Source of the DNA: Sediminibacterium sp. FEMGT703S
GTDB lineage: Bacteria > Bacteroidota > Bacteroidia > Chitinophagales > Chitinophagaceae
Assembly: GCA_002786355.1 (NCBI GenBank)
Contig: PGCO01000001.1
Location: 248,001-312,000 of the forward strand
DNA: 64,000 nt
Direction of reading: 5' to 3'
Shown here: positions 17,410-26,079 of the stretch, piece by piece
Position numbering within the stretch: the stretch's first letter is position 1
Layout: every line of letters begins with the position of its first letter
The notes under the pieces: generated by a model
What the model was told of the DNA's origin: nothing
Database searches by the model: none
What the model saw: the letters and a program-made list of their open reading frames with translations, nothing else
Made by a program: the position numbers and the translations under genes

Positions 17410-18702
17410 TCACAACAAAACCAATGTCTCCCCAATCGCATCTCTGAGCTTTGGCTTAACTTTTGTTTCAGTAGCAAAGTCTTTCCAAGATTTAACAGTG
17501 CTGTTGATTTGATTTAAAATAGCAGGTGCTTTTTTAATATTCATATTCTTCGCAAGTATTAAAAGGTCATCTTTAGAAATATTATTTCGTTTTCCATTTA
17601 CGCTCAGTGCATGTTGACTCACCCAAATACTATTAGGTCTGTAAGCATGACAAATATCAAATGCTGGTGCTAAACGCCAATCACCTGCTTGATTCATGAT
17701 AAAGGAAAAATTCTTAGTATGATCATCACAGTTTCTGGCCATTACGTTAAAAGCCATTCTCCTAAATAATTGTTCTGCTTCTGGATAAGGCAACCGTAAG
17801 CTTCTCATTGTTTGAAATAGCTGCTCGTAACTAAAACTACTTACTTCATTAAAATCAAAATGATTCAATGCACAGAAGCTTTGGACGTGTAACTTTTGAT
17901 TATTTTTTTCTCTATCAAATCGTTTAGTCAAAAAATGAGCTCTACCACTTTCTTCATAGAGCCTGCATTCCATCATTTGGATTCCAGCCTGTTTGGCCAT
18001 TAAATGATAAGCCATTTCAACTCTACCATAACCATTTGAAACCCCAATTTCTGCATCAGTTACCCCATCAAATTTTATTAGCCAATGTTCAAAACCTTTC
18101 GACACATCCGCTTGACCTGATTTTACTTCACCGGTATTTTGATTAAATGCAATCACCGCTTTAGCCCTAGCACCTCCAGCAGAAGTTCCAATTTTCAATA
18201 TATCACTTAACGCTTTGGCATCGTCATTGGATAGTTTTACTTTGAAGAGTTGCTTTTTAGAAAGTATTGCTTGAGCAATCTCAATCAACTGACTCACTTC
18301 TATTTTTGTAGACTTAACAAAAGCTCCAGATATTACAGGCTCAAACTCCAATGCACCCATCCCCCTTTTTCCAATAAAACATAAGAGCTCAACTGGATTC
18401 ATACTGTCAGCAGGTCGTCCGTTCTTATTCAACCATATATTGATTAATTCATTTCCATATTTATCTGGCAAAACATCTGCCAACAATCCTGGTAATCCTT
18501 TGAAAGTATTATTGCGAATTAATTCTGGAAAAGAAAATATTCTACCACGAGCATTGTTCGTAGACATTTTTATTGGAGACAAGTCCCATAGATTATTTAA
18601 AAAAGATGGCTCATATTCAAAATAGGCGATGCCTCTTTGAGGATCCCAAGATATAGCCCCTACTATATTATCCCATATTCTAATAAATGCATTAGTAATC
18701 AT
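17410..18702 (-). CDS. hipA: HipA-like serine/threonine kinase toxin (module 2)
   Basis: This is a HipA kinase of about 430 residues with LLADVLPDKYGNELIN and KRGMGALEFEP in the N-terminal half, the loop Gly-Thr-Ser-Ala-Gly-Gly-Ala-Arg-Ala-Lys, Asn-Cys-Asp-Asp-His in the catalytic loop, and Ala-Pro-Ala-Phe-Asp for metal binding. All catalytic landmarks are intact. The ATG at 18702 shares one base with the hipB2 stop (TAATG), so translation is coupled; an upstream TTG at 18708 is less likely. It differs clearly from module 1, so this is not a recent duplication. Confidence 0.88.
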   Translation of the reverse strand: MITNAFIRIWDNIVGAISWDPQRGIAYFEYEPSFLNNLWDLSPIKMSTNNARGRIFSFPELIRNNTFKGLPGLLADVLPDKYGNELINIWLNKNGRPADSMNPVELLCFIGKRGMGALEFEPVISGAFVKSTKIEVSQLIEIAQAILSKKQLFKVKLSNDDAKALSDILKIGTSAGGARAKAVIAFNQNTGEVKSGQADVSKGFEHWLIKFDGVTDAEIGVSNGYGRVEMAYHLMAKQAGIQMMECRLYEESGRAHFLTKRFDREKNNQKLHVQSFCALNHFDFNEVSSFSYEQLFQTMRSLRLPYPEAEQLFRRMAFNVMARNCDDHTKNFSFIMNQAGDWRLAPAFDICHAYRPNSIWVSQHALSVNGKRNNISKDDLLILAKNMNIKKAPAILNQINSTVKSWKDFATETKVKPKLRDAIGETLVLL

Positions 18703-19055
18703 TACCAATCCGATTTTGGCTTATTAGAAATTGGTTGGCTTTTTCTAGTTGCACGCTTTCTTTTTTGGATTTCTTGTTTAGCCAATAATAATGGACTGAT
18801 GACTGGCTTTATTTGAAATGATCCAAACAAATCTAATTGCTCTAAAGCCCTTAACACCTGAATAAAACTAAGCATAGTAGCCCCACTACCATTTTCAATT
18901 TGAACAATAGTAGATCGATTTACACCAGCCAGATCAGCCAACTGCTGCTGTGTTTTATTCTGCTCTAATCGAGTAGCTTTAACAAAGTCACCGAGCTCAA
19001 TCAATATGGCTTTGTCGGTATACTCATGCATATTTATATTGGCTTTTCCCATCAT
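18702..19055 (-). CDS. hipB: HipB-like XRE-family antitoxin (module 2)
   Basis: The protein of about 117 residues carries an Xre-type helix-turn-helix (LGDFVKATRLEQNKTQQQLADLAGVNRSTIVQIENGSGATMLSFIQVLRAL) and a basic C-terminal tail (KRKRATRKSQ) that may help bind DNA or HipA. Start codons at 19055 and 19052 are both ATG. The gene lies 55 nt beyond the stop of the GH2 gene on the same strand. An inverted repeat sits over the predicted -33 region. Confidence 0.83.
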   Translation of the reverse strand: MMGKANINMHEYTDKAILIELGDFVKATRLEQNKTQQQLADLAGVNRSTIVQIENGSGATMLSFIQVLRALEQLDLFGSFQIKPVISPLLLAKQEIQKRKRATRKSQPISNKPKSDW

Positions 19056-19061
19056 TATACA

Positions 19062-19096
19062 CAAATTTAAGTATTAATGTTGGATATAAACAACAT
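19062..19096 (-). promoter_or_regulatory. hipBA2 promoter with operator-like inverted repeat
   Basis: The minus strand reads TTG (19093-19091), 21 nt, then TAAATTTG (19069-19062), matching the Bacteroidota promoter pattern. An inverted repeat ATGTTG-N8-CAACAT (19077-19096, perfect 6-bp arms) covers the -33 element. The 8-nt spacer equals that of the E. coli HipB operator (TATCC-N8-GGATA). Transcription would begin within a few bases of the hipB2 ATG at 19055. Confidence 0.6.
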
Positions 19097-19110
19097 TTTT
19101 ATTAATTAAA

Positions 19111-21180
19111 TCACTCCACAAACCCCTTCTGCGTAGCAATATATCCTAAGGGCCGAACAATCGTAATAAAGTACTCGCCTTTAATGGCATCAACTTTTAG
19201 GTCATGACGCTGACCTGGTTTTAATGCGGGAATCTCATATGCCTTTGTTTGCAAATAATTATCGGTATTGCTTGAAATGTATAGCGCATATCCTTTCACA
19301 GTATGCTGCGGCAAGCCCATACTACCGTAAAGCGTAATGTTCAACTTCCCCTTGCCCCAACCAGACACATGTTGTATTTCGATAGGGGTGGATTGTTCTC
19401 GCAACACTTTCATAGAGGGTTTTGGCTTCCCATACATATCGTACACACCATGTATTCTTCTACGGAATTTTCCAATATCAGTGGTGCCTGGATAATGCGT
19501 TCTATAATCAGTTAAATCAAAATAGATTGCTCCTTCTACATAAGGCTTACTCTCATAAATGGCCATATGATAAATTAAGTCTTCAACTCTACGCTCATCA
19601 CCACCTTTAAAATTGGGTTCACACAATCCAAACTCTGAAATAAAAAATGGTTTGGTTGGATAACTCATATGTACACTATCTAAATACAAATGAATCTTTC
19701 CTGTTGGAATACTCCACCAACTTCCTCCATACTCATTCATCATTAAATAATCTCCTTCTGCGGCAGCATCAGGAACAAAATTTGGATGGGTAATATATCC
19801 ATGCGTTAGGGTATTACTAACATACGCGGTATGACGACTAGGATCTAGCTCTCGTGAACGTTTCATTAATGCACTAATAAACGGTTTCATGTCTGCATCT
19901 CTAGCACGTAATTCATTGCCAGCACCCCAAGAAAATATACTTGGATGATTATACATATTCGAAACCATTCGCTCTAATTGAGAAAATGCAATTTGCTGAA
20001 CTGCTTCACTGGCAGGTGTTTCAGGCCCCCATAATGGAACTTCTTGTTGTACTAATATTCCATTGCGATCGCAAAAATCATAAAACAAATCATCTTGCTG
20101 AAAATGTTGCCGCGTAAAAATCGCATTCACGTCTTTCATCAATTTGCAATTGGCCAAGATCACTGAATCTGTTTCAGCGAATCCATAATCAGGGTTTGAT
20201 CCTGCTGTCCATTCTACACCCATTAATTTTATGCGTTCTCCATTTAAATGCGTTTGTCCGTTAATGAATTCCAATCTTCTAAAACCAACAGTGGTTTCTA
20301 TTTCATCCACTTGAACGACACCATTCATTGCTACTACGCGCACTTGATATAAATTCGGAAAATCAATATGCCATGGTTTTACCTTCGGGATTGAAACTGT
20401 TGCGTAAGCATTCACTCCGTCCCATTCAGGCGTAATCGTAGCACTAATACCATTAGCTTTTGAGGCCGCATCTTCGGCATTAATTTGAATAGTTAATTTT
20501 AAATCTGTTTTTAGTCTCGTATATTTTCTATCCAATATCAATGAATTAAATGGTAATCTAATTTTCACTGTAGCAGATGAATCTTTGTGTAAAGTAGGTG
20601 TTACAAATATTTCCTGCGGCGCAACTAAATTTGTAACAATCATTTTTACTTTACGAATGATGCCCCCATCATTGGGCCAATCAAAGGAGTTACCAAAAGG
20701 AACTTTATTTTTTCCAAAATCGTTATTCACCGCCACAGTCAAAATATTATCTGCGCCTATTTTTAATTTACCCATTAGATCCAATTTGAACTTACTAAAT
20801 CCATCTCCAATATTCTCCGCCAGTTTAACTCCATTCAAATAAATATGAGCTGTATGATTGATGGCACCAAATTCAATAATGGTTTGTTTATTTTTATAGG
20901 TCGCCGGTATTGAAATGCGCTTCTGGTACCAAGCCCATCCATAATGGGTTTGATTGGTATCTTCTATATTCCAAGTATGGGGAATCGTAACAGTTCTTGC
21001 ATTAGGTAGTGTGCCCAAATACCACTCGCGCTTAAATCCCTCCGATTGCTTATCCGTTGTAAATTGCCACTGATCATTAAGATGTATCGTATCGCGTTGC
21101 GCTATGGCAGTATTGCAACATAAAAACAACATTGCAAGCATATAGATAAGCTTACGATGATCATAAACTGAATACTTCAT
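19111..21180 (-). CDS. Exported GH2-family beta-galactosidase-like glycoside hydrolase
   Basis: The 689-residue protein has a signal peptide ending at Ala-Ile-Ala-Gln (residue 28), a GH2 sugar-binding domain (TVTIPHTWN, YQKRISIP, AHIYLNGVKL), an immunoglobulin-like domain, and a TIM barrel. The acid/base Glu423 is in Ser-Trp-Gly-Ala-Gly-Asn-Glu-Leu and the nucleophile Glu516 in Phe-Ile-Ser-Glu-Phe-Gly. GH2 covers beta-galactosidases, glucuronidases and mannosidases; the sialoglycan operon makes beta-galactosidase the likely activity, removing galactose exposed by the sialidase. It is the last gene of the operon, 55 nt after the SGNH-GH20 gene. No terminator separates it from hipB2. Confidence 0.85.
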   Translation of the reverse strand: MKYSVYDHRKLIYMLAMLFLCCNTAIAQRDTIHLNDQWQFTTDKQSEGFKREWYLGTLPNARTVTIPHTWNIEDTNQTHYGWAWYQKRISIPATYKNKQTIIEFGAINHTAHIYLNGVKLAENIGDGFSKFKLDLMGKLKIGADNILTVAVNNDFGKNKVPFGNSFDWPNDGGIIRKVKMIVTNLVAPQEIFVTPTLHKDSSATVKIRLPFNSLILDRKYTRLKTDLKLTIQINAEDAASKANGISATITPEWDGVNAYATVSIPKVKPWHIDFPNLYQVRVVAMNGVVQVDEIETTVGFRRLEFINGQTHLNGERIKLMGVEWTAGSNPDYGFAETDSVILANCKLMKDVNAIFTRQHFQQDDLFYDFCDRNGILVQQEVPLWGPETPASEAVQQIAFSQLERMVSNMYNHPSIFSWGAGNELRARDADMKPFISALMKRSRELDPSRHTAYVSNTLTHGYITHPNFVPDAAAEGDYLMMNEYGGSWWSIPTGKIHLYLDSVHMSYPTKPFFISEFGLCEPNFKGGDERRVEDLIYHMAIYESKPYVEGAIYFDLTDYRTHYPGTTDIGKFRRRIHGVYDMYGKPKPSMKVLREQSTPIEIQHVSGWGKGKLNITLYGSMGLPQHTVKGYALYISSNTDNYLQTKAYEIPALKPGQRHDLKVDAIKGEYFITIVRPLGYIATQKGFVE

Positions 21181-21235
21181 ATTATTATGGGAAACATTTT
21201 TACATTATAAAATCCATCCTTCACCCAACGCGAGG

Positions 21236-23746
21236 CTACTGCGCCACGGGTATACAAGTGAACATATACTTAGCAGGGTTTTGCCAATCTTTTCCGCTGA
21301 GCTTTCCAATAGGAATTTTGATACACACATCATTCCAACCTTTCTTCAATTCAATGAAAGCAGGTTCTCGATATTCATATCCTTCGTCGATTAATGGGAT
21401 TTCGGCATTGCCTTTTTGCCCTGCTCTTTTCCACACCGGAGGTGGAACAATGCCGCCATTCACAGTAACTATTGCATTATGTTCATTCCATGCAAATGCA
21501 GGAGGCGAATCGGTTGCAGGAGAACGAGATAAATTATTAAAGCCAATCCAAAATGGTTGAGTAGCATTTTCTTCACTCCAAATTTTGGTGGTAGCATACC
21601 ATACTTGATTAGGCTTGATTGAATCAATTGCACCCTTAATTAATGGAGCCCACCAATGGCGCAATACAATCGTACCGCCTTTAACTGTTTTTACCAATTT
21701 ATCTTTGTCGTCATAAAGTTCCCAATCCAGATGACTTTGTCTTTGATAAGGGAAAGGCAAATGCTGAATGGCCCCATTAGCTGTGGCAAAATATTGCTGC
21801 TGATGATTTAATAAACGCGCTTCAAATTCAGCAAATCCTTTTTCATCTCCATCGCTAATATTCGCAACCCATCCTGGTTGACCTCCTCCTCTCCAACTTC
21901 TTTCTGCAAATGCAATCATAGCTGGATAAACCGGATTCATTTTCAATACATCTTCTTGTGTAGCAACTGCTCGATCATGCCAAGTGCAAATGATGGCGCC
22001 TAATGCATTATCGTCTCCACTGTTTCTATTGGCCAACTGTCTATTAAAAATAGTAGTAACAGCTTCTAATGGATCCATATGATTCAAATACAAATGCCTT
22101 GAATCAATATACTGCACTTGCTTATCGTTGGTGATTTTTCCTAAGTCGTCCATCCACAATTGACGGATGGTACTGTCTAAAAAGTTGCCACCTGGTTGCC
22201 ATCCTATTACTTTCTTTCCAAAACTTTGAATATACTTGGTTACTTCAGGAATAAAATTAGGATTGGTGATTTTTACTTCGTCTGCACCAATATGGATATA
22301 GGGTACATCATAAGTAGTACAAAATTCCTTGAGAATATTTTTGATATATACTATACCAGAATCTGATTGCATATCCACTTTCATTGCTCGTTTAAATGCT
22401 GCACTATGACCTGGCATATCTATTTCAGGAACAAATAAAATATTGCGTGCTTTACAATAAGCAATCAACTCTTTAATTTCTGCTTCAGTATAATACATCC
22501 CCTTGTTGCGGAGCATATGTTCTGGCGCTGTTAGTTGTGGATACTGTTTAATGGCAATTCGCCATGCAATATCTTCGGTTGCATGAAAATGAAATACATT
22601 CAGTTTGTATTTAGCCATGATATCAATTTGCTGTTTAAGCAAATTCATCGACAAATAATTTCTTCCTACATCAATCATATAACCTCTCCATGCAAATGCA
22701 GGCGAATCTTTGATTTCAACTGCATCAATGGTTTGACCATTGCGTGCCAATTGCTGAAGTGTTTGCATGGCATTGAATACGCCATGCTGGGTTGCTGCTT
22801 TGATGGTGATTTGAGTAGCGCTTACAGATAGTTCGTAGCCTTCAGTAATACCATCAACTAATTTGATAGTCACTTGCTCCTTCAAGGTTTTACCAGCCTG
22901 CAACTGAAAATATCCCTCTTTCCAATTCAATTGCTTGGGCATGGGAATCAGCGCAGGCTTCTCGGTTAATCCAAAAACTTTCGGATAAATTAAATGCCGC
23001 CAGTGTTGATATCCCGCTCCAATTAAATGCAATCCATCATTGGTATATTTTGCATCCAATAACCCCTGCGCATCTACAAACTTAGCATGCAAATCAATGT
23101 ATTCAAATCGGTGTTTTGCTGAGGCATCCTTCAATAATTGATTCGCACGTATTACTTGAGCTCCTTTGCTCACTTGCCCTGGGAATTTTCCAAAGCTTGC
23201 ATTCACAGGTAAGATGCTTTCAATGAAAACTTTTGTACTTGGGCTCTCTTGAAGTATATAATCGTTGATCAATAAAATATTTTTCACTACCGAATCAGGA
23301 GATACGCCCTTACCTAAATCATTAATACCGATCATTAAAAAAACTTTGGCTGGCTTTCTATCAGTGACTTCTTTCAAGCGATGTAAAATCCCTGGAGTCA
23401 TATCACCACTTATTCCTCTATTTTTTATTCGGATATCATTGAACAACTCGTACCATTCACTGCCGTCATTAATACTATTCCCTAAAAAAACAATGTCGCG
23501 TTTAGAAACTGAAGCTAACGCATTCGATATCGTTGCATTGGCATTCGGCACTAATGCTCCCGCATTCGGCAGTGATGCTCCGCCATTCGGCATTGATTTA
23601 AACAAACTATAGCGCTGGTGATAATAGGTATTAAATATTGAATCAGGATAAGTTGGTAAAACAACTTGTGAATTACCCGACAATGAAATACCTAACAAGG
23701 GTATACAAAAGAGTAGGACCAGTTTGTATAAAAAATTATTTTTCAT
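21236..23746 (-). CDS. Exported SGNH-esterase / GH20 beta-N-acetylhexosaminidase fusion
   Basis: The 836-residue protein has a signal peptide (to about residue 26), then a low-complexity Pro-Asn-Ala-Gly linker (51-80), an SGNH/GDSL esterase domain (81-260) and a GH20 hexosaminidase domain (265-700). The esterase has Gly-Asn-Ser91, the Gly-Ile-Asn-Asp block and Asp237-Gly-Leu-His240. The GH20 domain has FHFHATEDIAWRIAIKQYP, PEIDMPGHS and the catalytic pair Asp489-Glu490 in His-Ile-Gly-Ala-Asp-Glu. It would couple deacetylation (perhaps of O-acetyl groups on sugars) with removal of terminal GlcNAc or GalNAc. It starts 6 nt after the other GH20 gene. Confidence 0.85.
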   Translation of the reverse strand: MKNNFLYKLVLLFCIPLLGISLSGNSQVVLPTYPDSIFNTYYHQRYSLFKSMPNGGASLPNAGALVPNANATISNALASVSKRDIVFLGNSINDGSEWYELFNDIRIKNRGISGDMTPGILHRLKEVTDRKPAKVFLMIGINDLGKGVSPDSVVKNILLINDYILQESPSTKVFIESILPVNASFGKFPGQVSKGAQVIRANQLLKDASAKHRFEYIDLHAKFVDAQGLLDAKYTNDGLHLIGAGYQHWRHLIYPKVFGLTEKPALIPMPKQLNWKEGYFQLQAGKTLKEQVTIKLVDGITEGYELSVSATQITIKAATQHGVFNAMQTLQQLARNGQTIDAVEIKDSPAFAWRGYMIDVGRNYLSMNLLKQQIDIMAKYKLNVFHFHATEDIAWRIAIKQYPQLTAPEHMLRNKGMYYTEAEIKELIAYCKARNILFVPEIDMPGHSAAFKRAMKVDMQSDSGIVYIKNILKEFCTTYDVPYIHIGADEVKITNPNFIPEVTKYIQSFGKKVIGWQPGGNFLDSTIRQLWMDDLGKITNDKQVQYIDSRHLYLNHMDPLEAVTTIFNRQLANRNSGDDNALGAIICTWHDRAVATQEDVLKMNPVYPAMIAFAERSWRGGGQPGWVANISDGDEKGFAEFEARLLNHQQQYFATANGAIQHLPFPYQRQSHLDWELYDDKDKLVKTVKGGTIVLRHWWAPLIKGAIDSIKPNQVWYATTKIWSEENATQPFWIGFNNLSRSPATDSPPAFAWNEHNAIVTVNGGIVPPPVWKRAGQKGNAEIPLIDEGYEYREPAFIELKKGWNDVCIKIPIGKLSGKDWQNPAKYMFTCIPVAQ
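23507..23596 (-). repeat. In-frame minisatellite encoding a Pro-Asn-Ala-Gly-Ala linker
   Basis: About four imperfect repeats of 21-24 nt encode MPNGGASL, PNAGALV, PNANATI and SNALASV in the SGNH-GH20 fusion, between the signal-peptide region and the esterase domain. Repeats of this size expand and contract by slippage, which would change the linker length without breaking the frame. Confidence 0.6.
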
Positions 23747-23752
23747 AGCATT

Positions 23753-26068
23753 TTATTCAACAATGAATTCATCTGCAAAAATCCAAGCTGGTTTTCCTTC
23801 CCCTGAATGGCCTTTAGGTAGTTGATCTAATACTTTAGCGGCAACTTTTACATAGCGCGCTTTCATTGAAGTAAAAGAAGTAGTAAAGTTTTTTATTTGT
23901 GCGGCTTTATCGCTTTTGGATACTGTATTGGCAACCGTTTGTATTTCCGTAAAATGAACCCCATCTAATGACACTTCAAACTTGACCCACTCGGGCATCA
24001 TAATCCAATCATTATAATTTTGCAAACAACCTAGTGACAACAACTGAATATTTTTTTCTTCTTCTAAATCAATTACTGCAATTAAATCTTTTGCGGAAAT
24101 TCCATGCCAAAATTGATTGATAGCGGTAGTTCCTTTGATACCATCCGTTAATGAGTTGGGACCATCGGCCATATAATACCTACTGATTGGGTTTGTATAA
24201 GCAACTTTTTTACCAATTGCTTTATGTAAAGCAAATTGTTGTTCAGCAGGAATGATGCTCTTTACTTCTCCGTTCACAACAGTAGCTGCTTTAATAGTTA
24301 AGGAGGAATTAATTGCTACAGGACTTTCATAGAGATTACTTTGTAAAGAAGGCTTTTCTCCATTGGTGGTGTAATACACTTGACCCTTATATGCTTCTGT
24401 TGACAGGGTTGCATAAAGCTTCCCCTCTTTTAAAATAGGCTTGATGTCTACTTTAAAATTTCCCTTACTATAATTCAATCCTTTCTGATCAAACCCTTTG
24501 AAGTGCTGCTGAAGCCTTTGATTAAATCCTATCCAGTCTTTGGAAGATGAAGGACTCCATAATACTTCAGACAAAGCCAACATACGCGGCAATACCATGT
24601 ACTCTACTTGTTTTGGTGTGGTCACAAATTCTGTCCATAGATTCGCTTGCGCACCCAATACATGGCTAGCTTCTTGAGCATTCAATTCCTTTGGCAAAGG
24701 CTCATAGTGATACACTTTCTTCAGGGTATTAAATCCACCAATCGCAACAGGTTCAGATGCAGGATCTCCTTGATAATGGTCAAAATAAACTGGATTGCCC
24801 GGTGTCATAACAACATCATGTTTCATTTTTGCTGCAGCAATCCCACCGGCTTCACCACGCCAGCTCATCACTGTTGCGCCTGGTGCTAAGCCTCCTTCGA
24901 GTATTTCATCCCAACCAATGATTTTTCTTTTTTTACTACTAACGAATTGTTCAATTCGTTTGATAAAATAACTCTGTAATTCATCTTCGTCTTTTAAGCT
25001 TTCTTTGCGAATTCTTTGCTGACATTTTACGCATTTTTTCCAAGATGTTTTATCTACTTCATCTCCTCCAATATGGATATACGGAGATGGAAATAAATCA
25101 ATCACTTCTGTTAACACATTTTCTAAAAAATGAAATACCGAATCATTTCCTGCACAGTAATTAGAAGCCATATTGGTGTAGTTACCTCCTGTTAATGGCA
25201 ATTGCTTTTGCTGTGTGCAACTTAAAAACGGATATGATGCAATGGCTGAAGCTACATGCCCTGGCATTTCTATTTCTGGTACAACTGTGATATTTCTTTC
25301 TGCTGCATAAGCAATGATCTCTTTGATTTGTGCTTGGGTATAATACCCTCCATAAGTTGGCGCTTCCCCCTCCTTGGCCTGTGGCCTTGATCCCCATACA
25401 GTATTGGTATGATCAACACGCCATGCACCTGTATTGGTAAGCCCAGGATATTTTTTTATTTCTATACGCCACCCCTGGTCGTCTACTAAATGCCAATGAA
25501 ATGTGTTGAACTTATAGGCGGCTAATAAATCTAAGTACTGCTTAATTAGATTGGGTCCAAAGAAATGCCTACTCACATCTAAATGCATACCACGCCATTT
25601 GAATCGAGGAAAATCGGTTACTTCCATGCAGGGCACTGAAAGTGTTGCATTGGTTCGAACAGCAGGAAGGGTTTGCAGTAATGTTTGAATACCATAAATA
25701 ATTCCTGCTGGCGTATTGGCTTTTATTTGAATGTCCTTTGAGGAAACGAATAGATGGTAGCCTTCTGCTCCAATAGCTGAATCTTTAATTAATAAAAGCG
25801 CAATTTTTTGTTTCGTAGTTTGATTAACAGGATTATTCGAATGAATAGGCAGGTTCAAGCCCGAAATATCTTTTATCGCATTGCGGAAAAAGGTAGCTGC
25901 TGATTGCAACGATTTTGATTGCAACGAAATATCTATATTGGTTTGATCATTGATTACAAACGCTCCATCCCGCTGTACTAAAATAACCGGAGCAGGCACT
26001 ATACTGAGTTGCTGATTTTGCGCAAATAAGCATGTAGGGAAAAAGATTAATAGTAAAAAGTATTTCAC
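23753..26068 (-). CDS. Exported GH20 beta-N-acetylhexosaminidase with C-terminal discoidin-like domain
   Basis: The 771-residue protein has a signal peptide (to Leu-Phe-Ala-Gln, residue 17), a GH20b N-terminal domain (20-150), and a GH20 barrel (155-500) with HWHLVDDQGWRIEIKKYPGL, PEIEMPGH and the catalytic Asp336-Glu337 in His-Ile-Gly-Gly-Asp-Glu. It then has a chitobiase-type C-terminal segment (VYYTTNGEKPSLQSNLYESP, about 560-600) and an F5/8-type discoidin-like domain (about 640-770) that may bind glycans. It removes terminal beta-linked GlcNAc or GalNAc. It is in the nan-type operon, 11 nt after the O-acetylesterase gene. Confidence 0.9.
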   Translation of the reverse strand: MKYFLLLIFFPTCLFAQNQQLSIVPAPVILVQRDGAFVINDQTNIDISLQSKSLQSAATFFRNAIKDISGLNLPIHSNNPVNQTTKQKIALLLIKDSAIGAEGYHLFVSSKDIQIKANTPAGIIYGIQTLLQTLPAVRTNATLSVPCMEVTDFPRFKWRGMHLDVSRHFFGPNLIKQYLDLLAAYKFNTFHWHLVDDQGWRIEIKKYPGLTNTGAWRVDHTNTVWGSRPQAKEGEAPTYGGYYTQAQIKEIIAYAAERNITVVPEIEMPGHVASAIASYPFLSCTQQKQLPLTGGNYTNMASNYCAGNDSVFHFLENVLTEVIDLFPSPYIHIGGDEVDKTSWKKCVKCQQRIRKESLKDEDELQSYFIKRIEQFVSSKKRKIIGWDEILEGGLAPGATVMSWRGEAGGIAAAKMKHDVVMTPGNPVYFDHYQGDPASEPVAIGGFNTLKKVYHYEPLPKELNAQEASHVLGAQANLWTEFVTTPKQVEYMVLPRMLALSEVLWSPSSSKDWIGFNQRLQQHFKGFDQKGLNYSKGNFKVDIKPILKEGKLYATLSTEAYKGQVYYTTNGEKPSLQSNLYESPVAINSSLTIKAATVVNGEVKSIIPAEQQFALHKAIGKKVAYTNPISRYYMADGPNSLTDGIKGTTAINQFWHGISAKDLIAVIDLEEEKNIQLLSLGCLQNYNDWIMMPEWVKFEVSLDGVHFTEIQTVANTVSKSDKAAQIKNFTTSFTSMKARYVKVAAKVLDQLPKGHSGEGKPAWIFADEFIVE

Positions 26069-26079
26069 GTCAGTTTATT

